The position numbers were made by a program, and so were the translations under genes. Of a DNA stretch of 64,000 nucleotides, positions 47,426-57,033 are shown piece after piece. The DNA is taken from assembly GCF_003049725.1 (NCBI RefSeq), contig NZ_QAGM01000002.1, forward strand, positions 62,001-126,000, given 5' to 3'. The notes beneath the pieces are model-generated. The model made no database searches. It was given only the letters and a program-made list of their open reading frames with translations, and was not told the DNA's origin. The first letter of the stretch is position 1. Each line of letters starts with the position of its first letter. Source of the DNA: Oceanimonas marisflavi (GTDB lineage: Bacteria > Pseudomonadota > Gammaproteobacteria > Enterobacterales > Aeromonadaceae).

Positions 47426-47662
47426 CTACCCCTTGCCATTAAACCAGCCGTTGTAGATCTGCTCCTTCAGCTGATGCCGGCGCAGCTTGAGCCCCTCAAA
47501 TTCAGCATCGGAGATGGGCAGGTTGCAGGCTTCAAGACCTTCAATCTCGTGGTTTACCTTGTGATATTCCTTTGCCAGACGGGCAAATTCCTCATCGTTC
47601 AGCTTGAGCGCGGTGATGTGATCGGCGTGCTCGGGAAACTCTTCGGCAAGCGTGTGTGTCAT
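47426..47662 (-). CDS. YdcH family (DUF465) small coiled-coil protein
   Basis: A 78-residue protein with the DUF465 pattern: HADHITALKLNDEEFARLAKEYHKVNHEIEGLE then a short turn and a second helix LKLRRHQLKEQIYNG. It is expected to form an antiparallel coiled coil in the cytoplasm. Function of the family is unknown. GAGGAG stands before the ATG. It follows dusA by 31 bases on the same strand. Confidence 0.85.
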   Translation of the reverse strand: MTHTLAEEFPEHADHITALKLNDEEFARLAKEYHKVNHEIEGLEACNLPISDAEFEGLKLRRHQLKEQIYNGWFNGKG

Positions 47663-47692
47663 GGTTCAATCTCCTCGGCAACAGGGGATGAT

Positions 47693-48682
47693 TTAACTAT
47701 AGACGACGGACTCCTCGGGTACCCGTGCCATGGCGGCTTCCACCACCTCAGGGCCGGCACCGCGCTTGTGGGCGTTTTCACTGAGATGACGACGCCAGGC
47801 CCGGGCTCCCGGCATGCCCTGAAAAATCCCCAGGGTATGGCGGGTGATATTGCCCAGATAAGTCCCCTGACTCAGCTCCCGTTCAATGTAGGGCAGCAGA
47901 TTGCGGATCACCTGATGACGGCTGGGCGCTTCTTTATTCTCACCAAACAGCTCGGCGTCTACCCGGGCCAGCAGATAGGGATTCTGATACACCTCCCGGC
48001 CCAGCATGACCCCGTCCAGCTGCTGCAGATGAGCATGTGCCTCTTCCAGGCTCTTGATGCCGCCATTCACGGCGATGGTCAGCCCGGGATAGTCCCGCTT
48101 GAGCTGGTAGACCCTGTCGTAATCCAGGGGCGGAATTTCCCGGTTTTCCTTGGGGCTCAGTCCCTGCAGCCAGGCCTTGCGGGCATGCACAATCAGGGCA
48201 TCAACGCCGGCCTCGGCCACGCTGTCCACCAGGTTGCAGAGAAACGCATAGCTGTCCTGCTCGTCGATGCCGATACGGGTTTTGACCGTCACCGGAATGG
48301 ACACCGCCGCCTTCATGGCCGCCACGCCGTCGGCCACGGTTTTAGGATGGGCCATCAGACAGGCGCCGAACAGGCCGTTCTGTACCCGGTCGGACGGACA
48401 GCCCACGTTCAGGTTGATTTCGTCATAGCCGCGCTGCTCGGCCAGCCGGGCACAATGGGCCAGCGCCTGCGGATCATTGCCCCCCAGCTGCAGCACCAGC
48501 GGGTGCTCTTCTTCGTTATAGGCCAGGTAGTCACCCTTGCCGTGAATAATGGCGCCCGTGGTCACCATTTCGGTATAAAGCTGGGCGTGACGACTCATCA
48601 ACCGGTGAAAATAACGACAATGACGATCGGTCCAGTCGAGCATGGGGGCAACGGAAAAACGGGCGCTGGGGTAATGACTCAT
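47693..48682 (-). CDS. dusA: tRNA-dihydrouridine(20/20a) synthase
   Basis: A 329-residue FMN enzyme. The [22 protein letters not shown] start, [33 protein letters not shown], the catalytic cysteine in [21 protein letters not shown] (near residue 95-110) and [23 protein letters not shown] all match E. coli DusA. It reduces U20/U20a in tRNA D-loops. The ATG at 48682 gives the usual N terminus but has no strong Shine-Dalgarno. It is divergent from zur. Confidence 0.95.
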   Translation of the reverse strand: MSHYPSARFSVAPMLDWTDRHCRYFHRLMSRHAQLYTEMVTTGAIIHGKGDYLAYNEEEHPLVLQLGGNDPQALAHCARLAEQRGYDEINLNVGCPSDRVQNGLFGACLMAHPKTVADGVAAMKAAVSIPVTVKTRIGIDEQDSYAFLCNLVDSVAEAGVDALIVHARKAWLQGLSPKENREIPPLDYDRVYQLKRDYPGLTIAVNGGIKSLEEAHAHLQQLDGVMLGREVYQNPYLLARVDAELFGENKEAPSRHQVIRNLLPYIERELSQGTYLGNITRHTLGIFQGMPGARAWRRHLSENAHKRGAGPEVVEAAMARVPEESVVYS

Positions 48683-48814
48683 TAGCGTGATGACTTTTTG
48701 AACAACAGGGCGCGCATTATACCCAAGCACGCTCACAGACCCAACCCTGAACAAGGGAAGGCCTCTGCGGCTGTGTTAATATGCGTTCAGAAGCCCTAGT
48801 GATGAGCCTGATTA

Positions 48815-49264
48815 ATGTCCATACAACAACAACTTGAGCGTGCCGAACAACTGTGTGAACAGCGCGGCGTACGCTTTACCCCCACCCGCCGCCACGTGTT
48901 TACCCTGATCGCCGGCCACAAAGGCGCCGTCAGCGCCTACGAGTTGCTGGATCAGCTCAAGGAACTGGAGCCCAGTGCCAAACCCCCCACCGTATACCGG
49001 GCGCTGGACTTTTTGCTGGCTCAGGGCTTTGTGCACAAGGTGGAATCACTCAACGCCTTTCTGTTCTGTGATCATTTTGCCGAACATCACCCCATGCAGC
49101 TGCTTATCTGCACCCAGTGCGGCAAGGTGATCGAGCTGCATGATCAGGCCATTAACCGGGCGTTTGAGCACCAGGCCGAGCTGCACGGCTTTGCCATTAC
49201 CAGCCAGTCCATTGAGGCTCATGGCCAATGCCAGCGCTGTAGGGCCGAAACCGCCGGCAACTGA
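48815..49264 (+). CDS. zur: Zinc uptake regulator (Fur family)
   Basis: A 149-residue Fur-fold protein. The winged helix includes RFTPTRRHVFTLIAGH and AKPPTVYRALDFLLAQGFVHKVESLNAF, nearly as in E. coli Zur; structural zinc cysteines are in ICTQCGK and HGQCQRCRA. It represses zinc import genes when zinc is sufficient. It is 22 residues shorter than E. coli Zur, lacking the histidine-rich tail. Divergent from dusA with 132 bases between. Confidence 0.94.
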   Translation: MSIQQQLERAEQLCEQRGVRFTPTRRHVFTLIAGHKGAVSAYELLDQLKELEPSAKPPTVYRALDFLLAQGFVHKVESLNAFLFCDHFAEHHPMQLLICTQCGKVIELHDQAINRAFEHQAELHGFAITSQSIEAHGQCQRCRAETAGN

Positions 49265-49303
49265 TATAGTTGTATCACTACCAACCACACAGGAGTGCCA
49301 GGG

Positions 49304-49510
49304 ATGGTCAAACTGTTATTGCTGCTGCTGGCCGTGTTTTATCTGGCCAGCGAGGTTAACCTCAGCACCTCGCTGTATCATTACGAAGACAACGAAATCG
49401 AGCTGACCTTTCCGGTCTGGCAAACGGACAAGCCTTGGTACTACATGAAATGGAACCCGGCAAAGGAAGAGTTTGAGCAAAAACTGGGGATACCCGGGCG
49501 TGAAGCGTGA
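49304..49510 (+). CDS. Small exported or membrane-anchored protein, unknown
   Basis: A 68-residue protein starting with a hydrophobic signal-like segment (KLLLLLLAVFYLASEV) followed by about 45 polar residues rich in Tyr, Trp and acidic groups (YYMKWNPAKEEFEQKLGI). I do not recognise it. The ATG at 49304 has AGGAG eight bases upstream, and a GTG at 49295 is less likely. It lies 39 bases after zur, so it may be cotranscribed, and ends at a strong hairpin. Confidence 0.65.
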   Translation: MVKLLLLLLAVFYLASEVNLSTSLYHYEDNEIELTFPVWQTDKPWYYMKWNPAKEEFEQKLGIPGREA

Positions 49511-49518
49511 AGCAGTAT

Positions 49519-49552
49519 CAGGCAACCCGATGGCTGATCACCGGGTTGCCTG
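49519..49552. terminator. Bidirectional hairpin between the small gene and alr
   Basis: CAGGCAACCCG and CGGGTTGCCTG form an 11-bp stem around a 12-base loop between two convergent genes. No long T tract is present, yet the position fits termination. Confidence 0.6.
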
Positions 49553-49565
49553 AGGAATATCCCCG

Positions 49566-50654
49566 TTAATCCACGTATTCCAGTCTAGGGCGGGCGGTCA
49601 TGCGGGTAACCAGTTCATAGGCAATGGTGCCCACATGGCGGGCTACTTCCTCGGCGGCCAGCCCTTCGCCCCACAGCAGCACTTCATCCCCTACCTTGTC
49701 GGTGGCGTCCGGCCCCAGGTCCACCGTGGCCATGTCCATCGACACCCGGCCCGCCAGGGGTACTCTGCGGCCGTTCACCAGTACCGGCGTGCCTGCCGGC
49801 GCCATACGCGGATAACCGTCGCCGTAGCCCACGGCAATCACGCCAATGCGGGTATCCCGCGGGCTGACCCAGCTGCCGGCATAGCCCACCGGCTCGCCGG
49901 CCTTGTGCTCGCGCACCGCGATCAGGGTGGTGGTAAAATTCATCGCCGGGCGCAGGCCGAAGTCGGTGCCCTGTTTATCGCCAAAGGGAGTAATGCCATA
50001 GAGCATGACACCGGGGCGAATATAGTCGGCATGGGCGTCGGGAAAGGCCAGCACGCCGGCGGAGTTGCACAGGGCGGTGGCCGCCACTTTGCCGTTGGTG
50101 GCGGCCCTGAAACGGGCGATCTGGGCCTCGGTCACGGCACGCTGATCGGGCTCGTCGGCCCGGGCGAAGTGGGTCATGGCGTTCACCGGCTGTACCACCT
50201 GGGGCAGTTTCGCCAGGCGGGCAAACACCTCGTCGGCTTCTTCCGGGGCAAAGCCGACTCTGTGCATGCCCGAGTCGATTTTGACCCACACGGTCACCGG
50301 GGCGGCCAGCGGCGTGCGCTCCAGCGCATCAAGCTGAGCGTGGCCGTGAATGCACAGGTGAAAGTCGTGGCGCGCGGCATAGTGCAGCTGTTCAAGATTG
50401 AAAAAACCTTCCAGCAGCAGGATGGGCCGCTGAATACCGCCGGCACGAAGGCGCTGCGCCTCTTCAAAACGGGCCACGCCGAACAGGTCGGCATCAGCCT
50501 CCAGCGCCGCCGCTACCCGCAGGTCACCGTGACCGTAGGCATTGGCCTTGACCACCGCCACGGCCTTGGCATTGGGCGCCTGTTGTCTGGCCACCTTCAG
50601 GTTGTGCCGAACCGCCTCCAGACTGATGCGGGCCACCGCTCCCCGTGCATCCAT
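49566..50654 (-). CDS. alr: Alanine racemase
   Basis: A 362-residue fold type III PLP enzyme. The PLP lysine is in VAVVKANAYGHG (Lys36), the second catalytic tyrosine in KAGEPVGYAGSW near residue 257, and GRVSMDMATVDLG near 305 is the family signature. It supplies D-alanine for peptidoglycan. It lies nine bases after dnaB on the same strand, as in many gammaproteobacteria. Confidence 0.95.
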   Translation of the reverse strand: MDARGAVARISLEAVRHNLKVARQQAPNAKAVAVVKANAYGHGDLRVAAALEADADLFGVARFEEAQRLRAGGIQRPILLLEGFFNLEQLHYAARHDFHLCIHGHAQLDALERTPLAAPVTVWVKIDSGMHRVGFAPEEADEVFARLAKLPQVVQPVNAMTHFARADEPDQRAVTEAQIARFRAATNGKVAATALCNSAGVLAFPDAHADYIRPGVMLYGITPFGDKQGTDFGLRPAMNFTTTLIAVREHKAGEPVGYAGSWVSPRDTRIGVIAVGYGDGYPRMAPAGTPVLVNGRRVPLAGRVSMDMATVDLGPDATDKVGDEVLLWGEGLAAEEVARHVGTIAYELVTRMTARPRLEYVD

Positions 50655-50663
50655 GTTCGCTCC

Positions 50664-52058
50664 TCAGTAATCATCATCGAAATCCGGTCCGGCGTAGTTG
50701 TCGAAACGGGAAAACTGTCCCTGAAACGTCAGCCGCACCTTGCCTATGGGTCCGTTACGCTGCTTGCCGATGATGATTTCGGCGATGCCTTTATCGGGGC
50801 TGTCTTCGTGATAGACCTCGTCCCGATAGATAAACATGATGAGGTCCGCATCCTGCTCAATGGAGCCGGATTCCCGCAAGTCCGAGTTTACCGGCCGTTT
50901 GTCGGCCCGCTGCTCCAGACTTCGGTTCAGCTGGGACAGCGCCACTACCGGCACTTCCAGCTCCTTGGCCAGCGCCTTGAGCGAACGGGAGATCTCGGCG
51001 ATCTCCAGGGTCCGGTTGTCAGACAGACTCGGCACCGTCATCAGTTGCAGATAGTCGATCATGATCATGCTGACACCGCCGTGTTCGCGGGCCACACGCC
51101 GGGCCCGGGAGCGCACTTCGGTGGGCGTCAGACCGGAAGAGTCATCAATATAAAGCTGACCTTTTTCCAGCAACATGCCCATGGTGGAAGACAACCTGCC
51201 CCAGTCTTCATCATCCAGTTGCCCGGTACGAATGCGGGTTTGATCGATTCGTCCGAGGGAAGCAAGCATCCGCATAATAATCTGCTCAGATGGCATTTCC
51301 AAGGAGAATATGAGCACTGGTTTGTCATTTGTTAGTGCAGCGTGCTCGCAAAGATTCATTGCAAAAGTGGTTTTACCCATAGAGGGTCTCGCTGCCACTA
51401 TAATCAGATCGGAAGGTTGCAGTCCTGCAGTTTTTTTATCTAGATCATTGTATCCTGTAGAGACGCCGGTGATGCCCTGATGAGGATTTTTGAATAAATC
51501 TTCTATGCGATCGATCGTCTTTTCGAGCAGATTGCGCAGGGGTTGCGGCCCTTCGTTGGCGCTGGTGCGGCTTTCTGCGATCTTGAACACCTTGCTTTCG
51601 GCCAGGTCCAGCAGGTCGGAGGAATTGCGCCCCTGAGGGTCAAAACCGGCTTCGGCAATTTCGTTGGCCACGGCGATCATTTCGCGCACCACCGCCCGTT
51701 CCCGCACAATATCCGCATAGGCACCGATATTGGCGGCACTGGGGGTATTCTTGGCCACTTCAACCAGATAGGAAAAACCGCCCACGGTTTCCAGCGCCTC
51801 ATGGCGCTCCAGTTCTTCCTGCACCGTGATCAGATCAATGGGGCTGCCACTCTGGCTGAGCCGCTGCATGGCCTGAAACACCAGCCGGTGGGGGCGGCTG
51901 TAAAAGTCGGTATCCGAGACCTTTTCCGCTACCCTGTCCCAGGCGTTGTTGTCCAGCAGCAGACCGCCCAGCACGGACTGCTCCGCTTCAAAGGAATGGG
52001 GCGGCATTTTAAGCTGGGCCACGGCCTGATCGGACCTGGCGGCGGTCTTGTCTGTCAT
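50664..52058 (-). CDS. dnaB: Replicative DNA helicase
   Basis: A 464-residue hexameric helicase. The N-terminal primase-interaction domain (about 20-120; PPHSFEAEQSVLGGLLLDN) and RecA-like core (Walker A IVAARPSMGKTTFAMN near 230, Walker B MIMIDYLQLM near 340, arginine finger region KRPVNSDLRESGSIEQDADLIMFIYRDEVYH) are complete. It unwinds DNA at the fork. About 51240-51500 (core of the RecA domain) has lower GC and different codon choice than the rest, with the protein sequence intact. Confidence 0.96.
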   Translation of the reverse strand: MTDKTAARSDQAVAQLKMPPHSFEAEQSVLGGLLLDNNAWDRVAEKVSDTDFYSRPHRLVFQAMQRLSQSGSPIDLITVQEELERHEALETVGGFSYLVEVAKNTPSAANIGAYADIVRERAVVREMIAVANEIAEAGFDPQGRNSSDLLDLAESKVFKIAESRTSANEGPQPLRNLLEKTIDRIEDLFKNPHQGITGVSTGYNDLDKKTAGLQPSDLIIVAARPSMGKTTFAMNLCEHAALTNDKPVLIFSLEMPSEQIIMRMLASLGRIDQTRIRTGQLDDEDWGRLSSTMGMLLEKGQLYIDDSSGLTPTEVRSRARRVAREHGGVSMIMIDYLQLMTVPSLSDNRTLEIAEISRSLKALAKELEVPVVALSQLNRSLEQRADKRPVNSDLRESGSIEQDADLIMFIYRDEVYHEDSPDKGIAEIIIGKQRNGPIGKVRLTFQGQFSRFDNYAGPDFDDDY

Positions 52059-52170
52059 CGGAACTCTCGCTGATTGACCAAAACGCCATTATCGGAATTT
52101 TTGGGTACGACTGAAAGGTTCAATCTGGCCCGGGCCCCTAAAAGAGAGTGGCGAATGATTAAACAGCAGT

Positions 52171-52198
52171 TGACATAACATGTCGCTGCTTTAGGATG
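52171..52198 (+). promoter_or_regulatory. Sigma-70 promoter of the Tim44-like gene
   Basis: TTGACA (52171-52176) is a perfect -35, followed after 16 bases by TAGGAT (52193-52198). Transcription would start about 25 bases before the ATG at 52228, leaving room for the AAGGAA ribosome-binding site. Confidence 0.6.
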
Positions 52199-52227
52199 TT
52201 GCCAGTCTGTAACTCAAGGAAATCATC

Positions 52228-53091
52228 ATGCGCAAACTGCTTGCCCTGTTTACCCTGCTTTTCGCGGTGGGGCTGACCACCACCGCCTTTGACGCCGAAG
52301 CCCGCAAGATGGGTGGCGGCAGCCGCTCTGTCGGCAAGTCCTACAAGACCGCGCCGGCGCAACCGGCCCAGCAGAATATCAACAACACCACCACCAGCCA
52401 GGCCCAGCCCAAGTCCAAGAAATCCGGCCTGATGGGCGGTATTCTGGGTGGCCTGCTGGCCGGCGGCCTGTTCGCCTGGCTGCTCGGCTCCGGCGCCTTT
52501 GAAGGCTTTCAGTTTATGGACTTTCTGCTGATCGCCGGTCTGGCCATCGGTGCCGTGTTCCTGATCCGGGCGCTGAAAGGCAGCAAGGCACGGCAACAGC
52601 CGCAGCAACCGGCCTACAATGGCCCGCAGCGCTTTGAAGCGCCGCAGTCCGCCCCGGCGACCGGTGCGGCTGCAAGTGCCACCGGCGGCTTTGGCCAGAG
52701 CGACGTGCCCTTCAGCCTGCCCCCCGGCTTTGACATGCAGGCCTTCCTGCAGGGCTCCCGCGAGCATTACCGCACTCTGCAGGAAGCATGGAACCAGAAC
52801 AATCTGGAGAAAATGCGTGAATACCTGTCGCCGGAGCTGTTTGCCGAGCTGAGCCGGGAGCGCGCCACCCTGAGCGGTGATCAGCATACCGAAGTGATGT
52901 TTGTGGATGCCGAGCTGGTACGTGCCGACCACACTTCCTACCAGGCTCAGGTCAGCCTGAAGTTCAGTGGCCGCTACCGCGACAGCGTGGAAAACGTGGA
53001 GCAGGACATCAACGAAATCTGGCACCTGGAGCGGGACCTGACCCAGGCCAACGCCCCCTGGCTGATCGTGGGCCTGGAAGACCTGGCCTGA
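52228..53091 (+). CDS. Tim44-like domain membrane protein
   Basis: A 287-residue protein: signal-like helix (about 1-25), a low-complexity Gln/Ala/Thr segment, two membrane helices (about 70-88 with glycine-rich GLMGGILGGLLAGGLFAWLLG, and about 95-115), and a C-terminal Tim44-like domain (about 165-285; MQAFLQGSREHYRTLQEAWNQNNLEKMREYLSPELFAEL). Bacterial members are common envelope proteins of unknown role. It stands alone on the plus strand with a good promoter and a strong terminator. Confidence 0.85.
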   Translation: MRKLLALFTLLFAVGLTTTAFDAEARKMGGGSRSVGKSYKTAPAQPAQQNINNTTTSQAQPKSKKSGLMGGILGGLLAGGLFAWLLGSGAFEGFQFMDFLLIAGLAIGAVFLIRALKGSKARQQPQQPAYNGPQRFEAPQSAPATGAAASATGGFGQSDVPFSLPPGFDMQAFLQGSREHYRTLQEAWNQNNLEKMREYLSPELFAELSRERATLSGDQHTEVMFVDAELVRADHTSYQAQVSLKFSGRYRDSVENVEQDINEIWHLERDLTQANAPWLIVGLEDLA

Positions 53092-53113
53092 TCATTCTTT
53101 GTTTGCCAAATCA

Positions 53114-53142
53114 AAGGGCTGCCATGGGCAGCCCTTTTTATT
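53114..53142 (+). terminator. Terminator of the Tim44-like gene
   Basis: AAAGGGCTGCC and GGCAGCCCTTTTT form a stem closed by an ATG-type loop, ending in a T run 45 bases after the stop codon. Confidence 0.85.
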
Positions 53143-53155
53143 TACGCCCCCCTTT

Positions 53156-53251
53156 GGAGCGCGGACAGCCTGCCCGCTATTTGGCGCGAAGCGGCAACCC
53201 GAGGTCATTGAGCGCCTCACGGCGCTAATGCAGGCTGGCAGCCTGCGCTCC
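53156..53251. repeat. Palindromic intergenic repeat, family B copy 2
   Basis: A 96-bp element from GGAGCGCGGACAGCC to GGCAGCCTGCGCTCC. It equals the reverse complement of 16986-17080 over most of its length, including TTTGGCGCGAAGCGGCAACC and GGCGCTAATGCAGGCTGG; only the middle differs strongly. Confidence 0.88.
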
Positions 53252-53294
53252 ACCTTTCTAGCTCCCACGCTCTGCGGAGAAACGAGAACATGCT

Positions 53295-53378
53295 GTAGGT
53301 TGTGATGAGCGCAGCGAATCGCAACAAAGGCAGGCGGCTGTGACATGTTGGGATTCGCTACGCTCATCGCCAACCTAC
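53295..53378. repeat. Palindromic intergenic repeat, family C copy 2
   Basis: An 84-bp element from GTAGGTTGTGATGAGCG to CGCTCATCGCCAACCTAC. It has the same length and ends as 30794-30877, with a variable centre. Confidence 0.88.
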
Positions 53379-53413
53379 CGATCCGGGCAAAGTGCTGAGC
53401 AGCAGCCCCGATC

Positions 53414-53440
53414 CAAAAAAAGGCGCCCGCAGGCGCCTTG
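53414..53440 (-). terminator. Terminator of the oad operon
   Basis: AAGGCGCC-CGC-AGGCGCCTT forms an 8-bp stem; on the minus strand the 3' side runs into TTTTTTT. It lies about 20 bases after the oadB stop. Confidence 0.85.
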
Positions 53441-53460
53441 GTACACAGGGATAAAAAGAC

Positions 53461-54591
53461 TCAGCCCACCAGGGCCAGCAGCACACCGGCGGCCACCGCC
53501 GAGCCGAGCACACCGGCCACATTGGGGCCCATGGCGTGCATCAGCAGGAAGTTCTGATGGTTGGCTTCCAGGCCCACCTTGTTCACCACCCGGGCGGCCA
53601 TGGGCACCGCCGACACGCCGGCGGCGCCGATCAGCGGGTTGACCTTGCCGCCGGTGAGCCGGCTCATCAGCTTGGCCATCAGCACGCCGGCGGCGGTACC
53701 AATGGAGAAAGCCACCGCCCCCAGACCCAGAATGCCCAGGGTATCCAGGGTCAGGAACTGTTCGGCCGACAGCTTGGAGCCCACCGCCAGCCCCAGAAAG
53801 ATGGTGACCACGTTGATCAGCTCGCTCTGGGCGGTCTTCGACAGCCGGTCCACCACACCCGATTCCTTCATCAGGTTGCCCAAGCAGAACATGCCCACCA
53901 GAGGCACCGCCGAGGGCAGGAACAGCAGGGTCAGGGTGAGGATCATCAGCGGAAAGATCACCTTCTCGCGCTTGCTCACGTGGCGCAGCTGATCCATCTT
54001 GATGGCCCGCTCTTCCGGCGTGGTCAGCAGCTTCATGATGGGCGGCTGAATAATGGGTACCAGCGCCATGTAGGAGTAGGCCGCCACGGCGATGGCCCCC
54101 AGCAGATCCGGCGCCAGCCGGGATGCCAGGAAGATGGCGGTAGGACCATCGGCACCGCCGATAATGGCGATGGCCGAGGCGTCCGCCAGGGTAAAGTCAA
54201 AACCGGGCAGTGCATTGAGGGCAATGGCGCCAAACAGGGTGGCGAAAATGCCAAACTGCGCCGCCGCCCCCAGCAACAGGGTCTTGGGGTTGGCGATCAA
54301 GGCCCCAAAGTCGGTCATGGCCCCCACTCCCATGAAGATCAGCAAGGGGAACACGCCGCTGCCGATGCCGACTTCATAGACGTAGTAGAGCAGCCCACCG
54401 GGCTCGGCCATGCCGGCGTTGGGAATATTCGCCAGTACGCCGCCAAAGCCGATGGGCAGCAGCAGCAGGGGCTCAAATCCCCGGGCAATGGCCAGGTACA
54501 GCAGCAGCAGGCCCACCGCGATCATCACCAGTTGCTTCCAGTGGAAGTTGGCGATGCCGGTTTCCTGCCACAGGGTCATCAAAGAGTCCAT
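53461..54591 (-). CDS. oadB: Oxaloacetate decarboxylase sodium pump, beta subunit
   Basis: A 376-residue membrane protein with about nine to eleven segments. The Na+ site is in [11 protein letters not shown] near residue 145, and [18 protein letters not shown] with [20 protein letters not shown] at the C terminus is highly conserved in OadB/MmdB/GcdB. It decarboxylates carboxybiotin and exports Na+. GGAG precedes ATG 54591. It is the last gene of oadGAB, 10 bases after oadA. Confidence 0.95.
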   Translation of the reverse strand: MDSLMTLWQETGIANFHWKQLVMIAVGLLLLYLAIARGFEPLLLLPIGFGGVLANIPNAGMAEPGGLLYYVYEVGIGSGVFPLLIFMGVGAMTDFGALIANPKTLLLGAAAQFGIFATLFGAIALNALPGFDFTLADASAIAIIGGADGPTAIFLASRLAPDLLGAIAVAAYSYMALVPIIQPPIMKLLTTPEERAIKMDQLRHVSKREKVIFPLMILTLTLLFLPSAVPLVGMFCLGNLMKESGVVDRLSKTAQSELINVVTIFLGLAVGSKLSAEQFLTLDTLGILGLGAVAFSIGTAAGVLMAKLMSRLTGGKVNPLIGAAGVSAVPMAARVVNKVGLEANHQNFLLMHAMGPNVAGVLGSAVAAGVLLALVG

Positions 54592-54601
54592 TCCACGCTC
54601 C

Positions 54602-56401
54602 TTATGCCAGGCTGACCAGGGCATCGCCCACGGACACGGCGTCGCCTTCCTTCACCAGCACGTCCACCACCTGGCCGCTGCGGGCGGCACGCACCTCGGT
54701 TTCCATCTTCATGGCTTCCATGATCAGCAGCACCTCACCGGCAGCCACCTGAGTGCCCTTTTTGGCGAGAACCTTGAACACGTTGCCCGCCAGCGGCGCC
54801 GCCACCGGTTCACCGCTGCCGGCAGGCGCCGCAGCGGGGGTGACAGGCGCCGGGGCGGCGGCAGGTGCAGCGGCATCACGCACGGCGCTGATGCTGCCCG
54901 CCGGGCCCACTTCCACTTCATACACACGGCCGTCCACCTTGACCGCATAGGTTTCGGGAGCGCCCGCAGGGGCACTGGCAGATGCGGCTGCGGCAGGTGC
55001 CTGTGCAGGCTCGGTGCCCGGCGCCGGCTCAAAGGCGTCCGGGTTATCGCGGTTGCGCAGGAACTTGAGACCAATCTGCGGGAACAGGGCGTAGGTGAGC
55101 ACGTCGTCCACCTCGTCGCTGGCCACCCGCAGCTTTTCTTCCTTGGCCAGGCTCTGAAACTCACCGGTCAGGCGCTCCAGCTCGTCGGACAGCTTGTCTG
55201 CCGGGCGACAGGTGATGGCTTCACCACCGTCCAGCACCCGCTTTTGCAGCTCGGCATTGACCGGGGCCGGAGCGGCGCCGTATTCCCCCTTGAGAATGCC
55301 GGCGGTTTCCTTGGTGATGCTTTTGTAGCGTTCACCGGTGAGCACGTTGATCACCGCCTGGGTACCCACAATCTGGGAAGTGGGGGTCACCAGCGGAATA
55401 AAGCCCAGATCTTCCCGCACCCGCGGGATCTCTGCCAGCACCTCGTCCATGCGCTCGGCGGCCCCCTGCTCTTTCAGCTGGCTTTCCATGTTGGTCAGCA
55501 TGCCACCGGGCACCTGGGCCAGCAGAATGCGGGAGTCCACGCCCTTGAGGCTGCCTTCGAATTTGGCGTACTTCTTGCGCACCTCGCGGAAGTAGGCGGC
55601 GATCTCTTCCAGCCTGGTCAGATCCAGGCCAGTATCCCGCTCGGTACCTTCCACCATGGCCACCACGGTTTCGGTGGGTGAATGGCCGTAGGTCATGCTC
55701 ATGGAGGAGATGGCGGTGTCGAGAATGTCGATGCCGGCATCAATGGCCTTCATGTGGGTGGGCAGACTGAGGCCGGTGGTGGCGTGACAGTGCAACGCCA
55801 GCGGCAGGGAGACTTCGGCCTTGATGCGCTTGATCAGGGTCTCCGCCTCATAGGGCTTGAGCAGGCCCGCCATGTCCTTGATACAGATGGAGTGGCAGCC
55901 CAGATCCTGCAGCCGTTTGGCCATGTCGACCCAGGTGTCCAGGGTATGCACCGGGGAAGTGGTGTAGGAAATGGTGCCCTGGGCATGACCGTCCATTTCC
56001 ACCGTGGCCTTGATGGCGCTCTGCAGGTTGCGCACGTCGTTCATGGCGTCAAAGATGCGGAATACATCCATGCCGTTGGCCCGGGCCCGCTCCACAAACT
56101 TGAACACCAGATCGTCGGCGTAGTGACGGTAGCCCAGCAGGTTCTGACCCCGCAGCAGCATTTGCTGGCGAGTGTTGGGCATGGCCTTTTTCAGGGCGCG
56201 CAGCCGCTCCCAGGGATCTTCTCCCAGATAGCGGATACAGGCGTCAAAGGTGGCGCCGCCCCAGGTTTCCAGCGACCAGTAGCCGATGGCATCCAGCTTT
56301 TCGGCGATGGGCAGCATGTCTTCCAGACGCAGGCGGGTGGCCAGCAGGGATTGGTGCGCGTCACGCAGCACCACGTCGGTGATGGCGAGAGGTTTGGTCA
56401 T
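54602..56401 (-). CDS. oadA: Oxaloacetate decarboxylase sodium pump, alpha subunit
   Basis: A 599-residue biotin enzyme. The carboxyltransferase TIM barrel (about 5-270) has [18 protein letters not shown] at its start, the zinc ligands in [12 protein letters not shown], and [24 protein letters not shown] domain follows, then an Ala/Pro linker and a C-terminal biotinyl domain with EAMKMETEV (biotin lysine about residue 565). It transfers the carboxylate of oxaloacetate to biotin. Good agreement with the Vibrio and Klebsiella proteins. Confidence 0.96.
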   Translation of the reverse strand: MTKPLAITDVVLRDAHQSLLATRLRLEDMLPIAEKLDAIGYWSLETWGGATFDACIRYLGEDPWERLRALKKAMPNTRQQMLLRGQNLLGYRHYADDLVFKFVERARANGMDVFRIFDAMNDVRNLQSAIKATVEMDGHAQGTISYTTSPVHTLDTWVDMAKRLQDLGCHSICIKDMAGLLKPYEAETLIKRIKAEVSLPLALHCHATTGLSLPTHMKAIDAGIDILDTAISSMSMTYGHSPTETVVAMVEGTERDTGLDLTRLEEIAAYFREVRKKYAKFEGSLKGVDSRILLAQVPGGMLTNMESQLKEQGAAERMDEVLAEIPRVREDLGFIPLVTPTSQIVGTQAVINVLTGERYKSITKETAGILKGEYGAAPAPVNAELQKRVLDGGEAITCRPADKLSDELERLTGEFQSLAKEEKLRVASDEVDDVLTYALFPQIGLKFLRNRDNPDAFEPAPGTEPAQAPAAAASASAPAGAPETYAVKVDGRVYEVEVGPAGSISAVRDAAAPAAAPAPVTPAAAPAGSGEPVAAPLAGNVFKVLAKKGTQVAAGEVLLIMEAMKMETEVRAARSGQVVDVLVKEGDAVSVGDALVSLA

Positions 56402-56451
56402 GAGTAAGAGCTCCGTTCTGGTTTCCGTTTAAGGGTTCCGTAATGTGCCAC

Positions 56452-56700
56452 TCAGGGCTTGTGATTATTTTTATATTGCGTAATGGCCGCCGCGATGGCG
56501 GCAAGGGTCTGCGGGCCCGGCCCCTGATCGGCGGCAACGGCCGGCGCTGCCGCCGCCACGGGTGCGGGCGCGTCTTCCCCTGCCAGGCGGGCCAGCAGCT
56601 TGACGGCCACAATGGCCAGAGAGAGAAAGGCAAACACAAAGGCCATGCCCAGCCCCATCAGGCTGGCAGCCTCCAGCAGTTGCGCAGAGAGGGTGTTCAT
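56452..56700 (-). CDS. oadG: Oxaloacetate decarboxylase sodium pump, gamma subunit
   Basis: An 82-residue protein: one membrane helix (about 10-36; ASLMGLGMAFVFAFLSLAIVAVKLL), an Ala/Pro-rich linker and a short C-terminal helix (LAAIAAAITQYKNN) that contacts the alpha subunit. It assembles the complex. The ATG at 56700 is preferred because AAGGA stands upstream; the frame is open to 56781 but without signal. First gene of oadGAB. Confidence 0.9.
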   Translation of the reverse strand: MNTLSAQLLEAASLMGLGMAFVFAFLSLAIVAVKLLARLAGEDAPAPVAAAAPAVAADQGPGPQTLAAIAAAITQYKNNHKP

Positions 56701-57003
56701 ATCAGCGTTATCCTTGCTGTGGTGGTCCAGGGCCACGAGCATATCCAGCCCGGCCCGGCAGTGACAACGCCACATCATCAAAACTGTTGTAATGATCCTA
56801 AAAAAGTTTGCGTTTCGATGACTGGATCACGCTATGGAAGCATAAAAAATCCACAAAATTGCTATTGGGACCATGAAAACGTGAAACCTGTATACAAAAA
56901 ATGAAAGGCGGTGACACAGTGGCCAGATATGAAGAAGGTGTTGCAAGAGACTTGTAATAACAGAGACAGGGAGGGAGTGGCGAGCCGGGCCGGAAAAAGC
57001 AAA
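56701..57003. other. Gene-free region upstream of oadG
   Basis: About 300 bases, AT-rich around 56780-56910, which should hold the oadGAB promoter. I could not fix a convincing -35/-10 pair. The right end (56960-57000) is GC-rich spacer before the tRNA terminator. No gene seen. Confidence 0.5.
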
Positions 57004-57027
57004 AAGCCGGCACAAGGCCGGCTTTTC
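57002..57027 (-). terminator. Terminator of the tRNA operon
   Basis: AAAAGCCGGC-ACAA-GGCCGGCTTTT is a strong stem with an A/T tail, a few bases after the last tRNA-Arg. Confidence 0.85.
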
Positions 57028-57033
57028 ACTGTA

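Larger units (their letters stand above)
53092..53460. other. Gene-free region between the Tim44-like gene and oadB
   Basis: These 369 bases hold, left to right, a terminator, a family B palindrome, a family C palindrome and the oadB terminator. Between them are only short stretches without features. No open frame in this stretch looks like a gene. Confidence 0.85.

Noticed and set aside
56780-56920. CRP site or riboswitch upstream of oadG
   Set aside because: No TGTGA-N6-TCACA pair or known riboswitch core could be found in the AT-rich leader.
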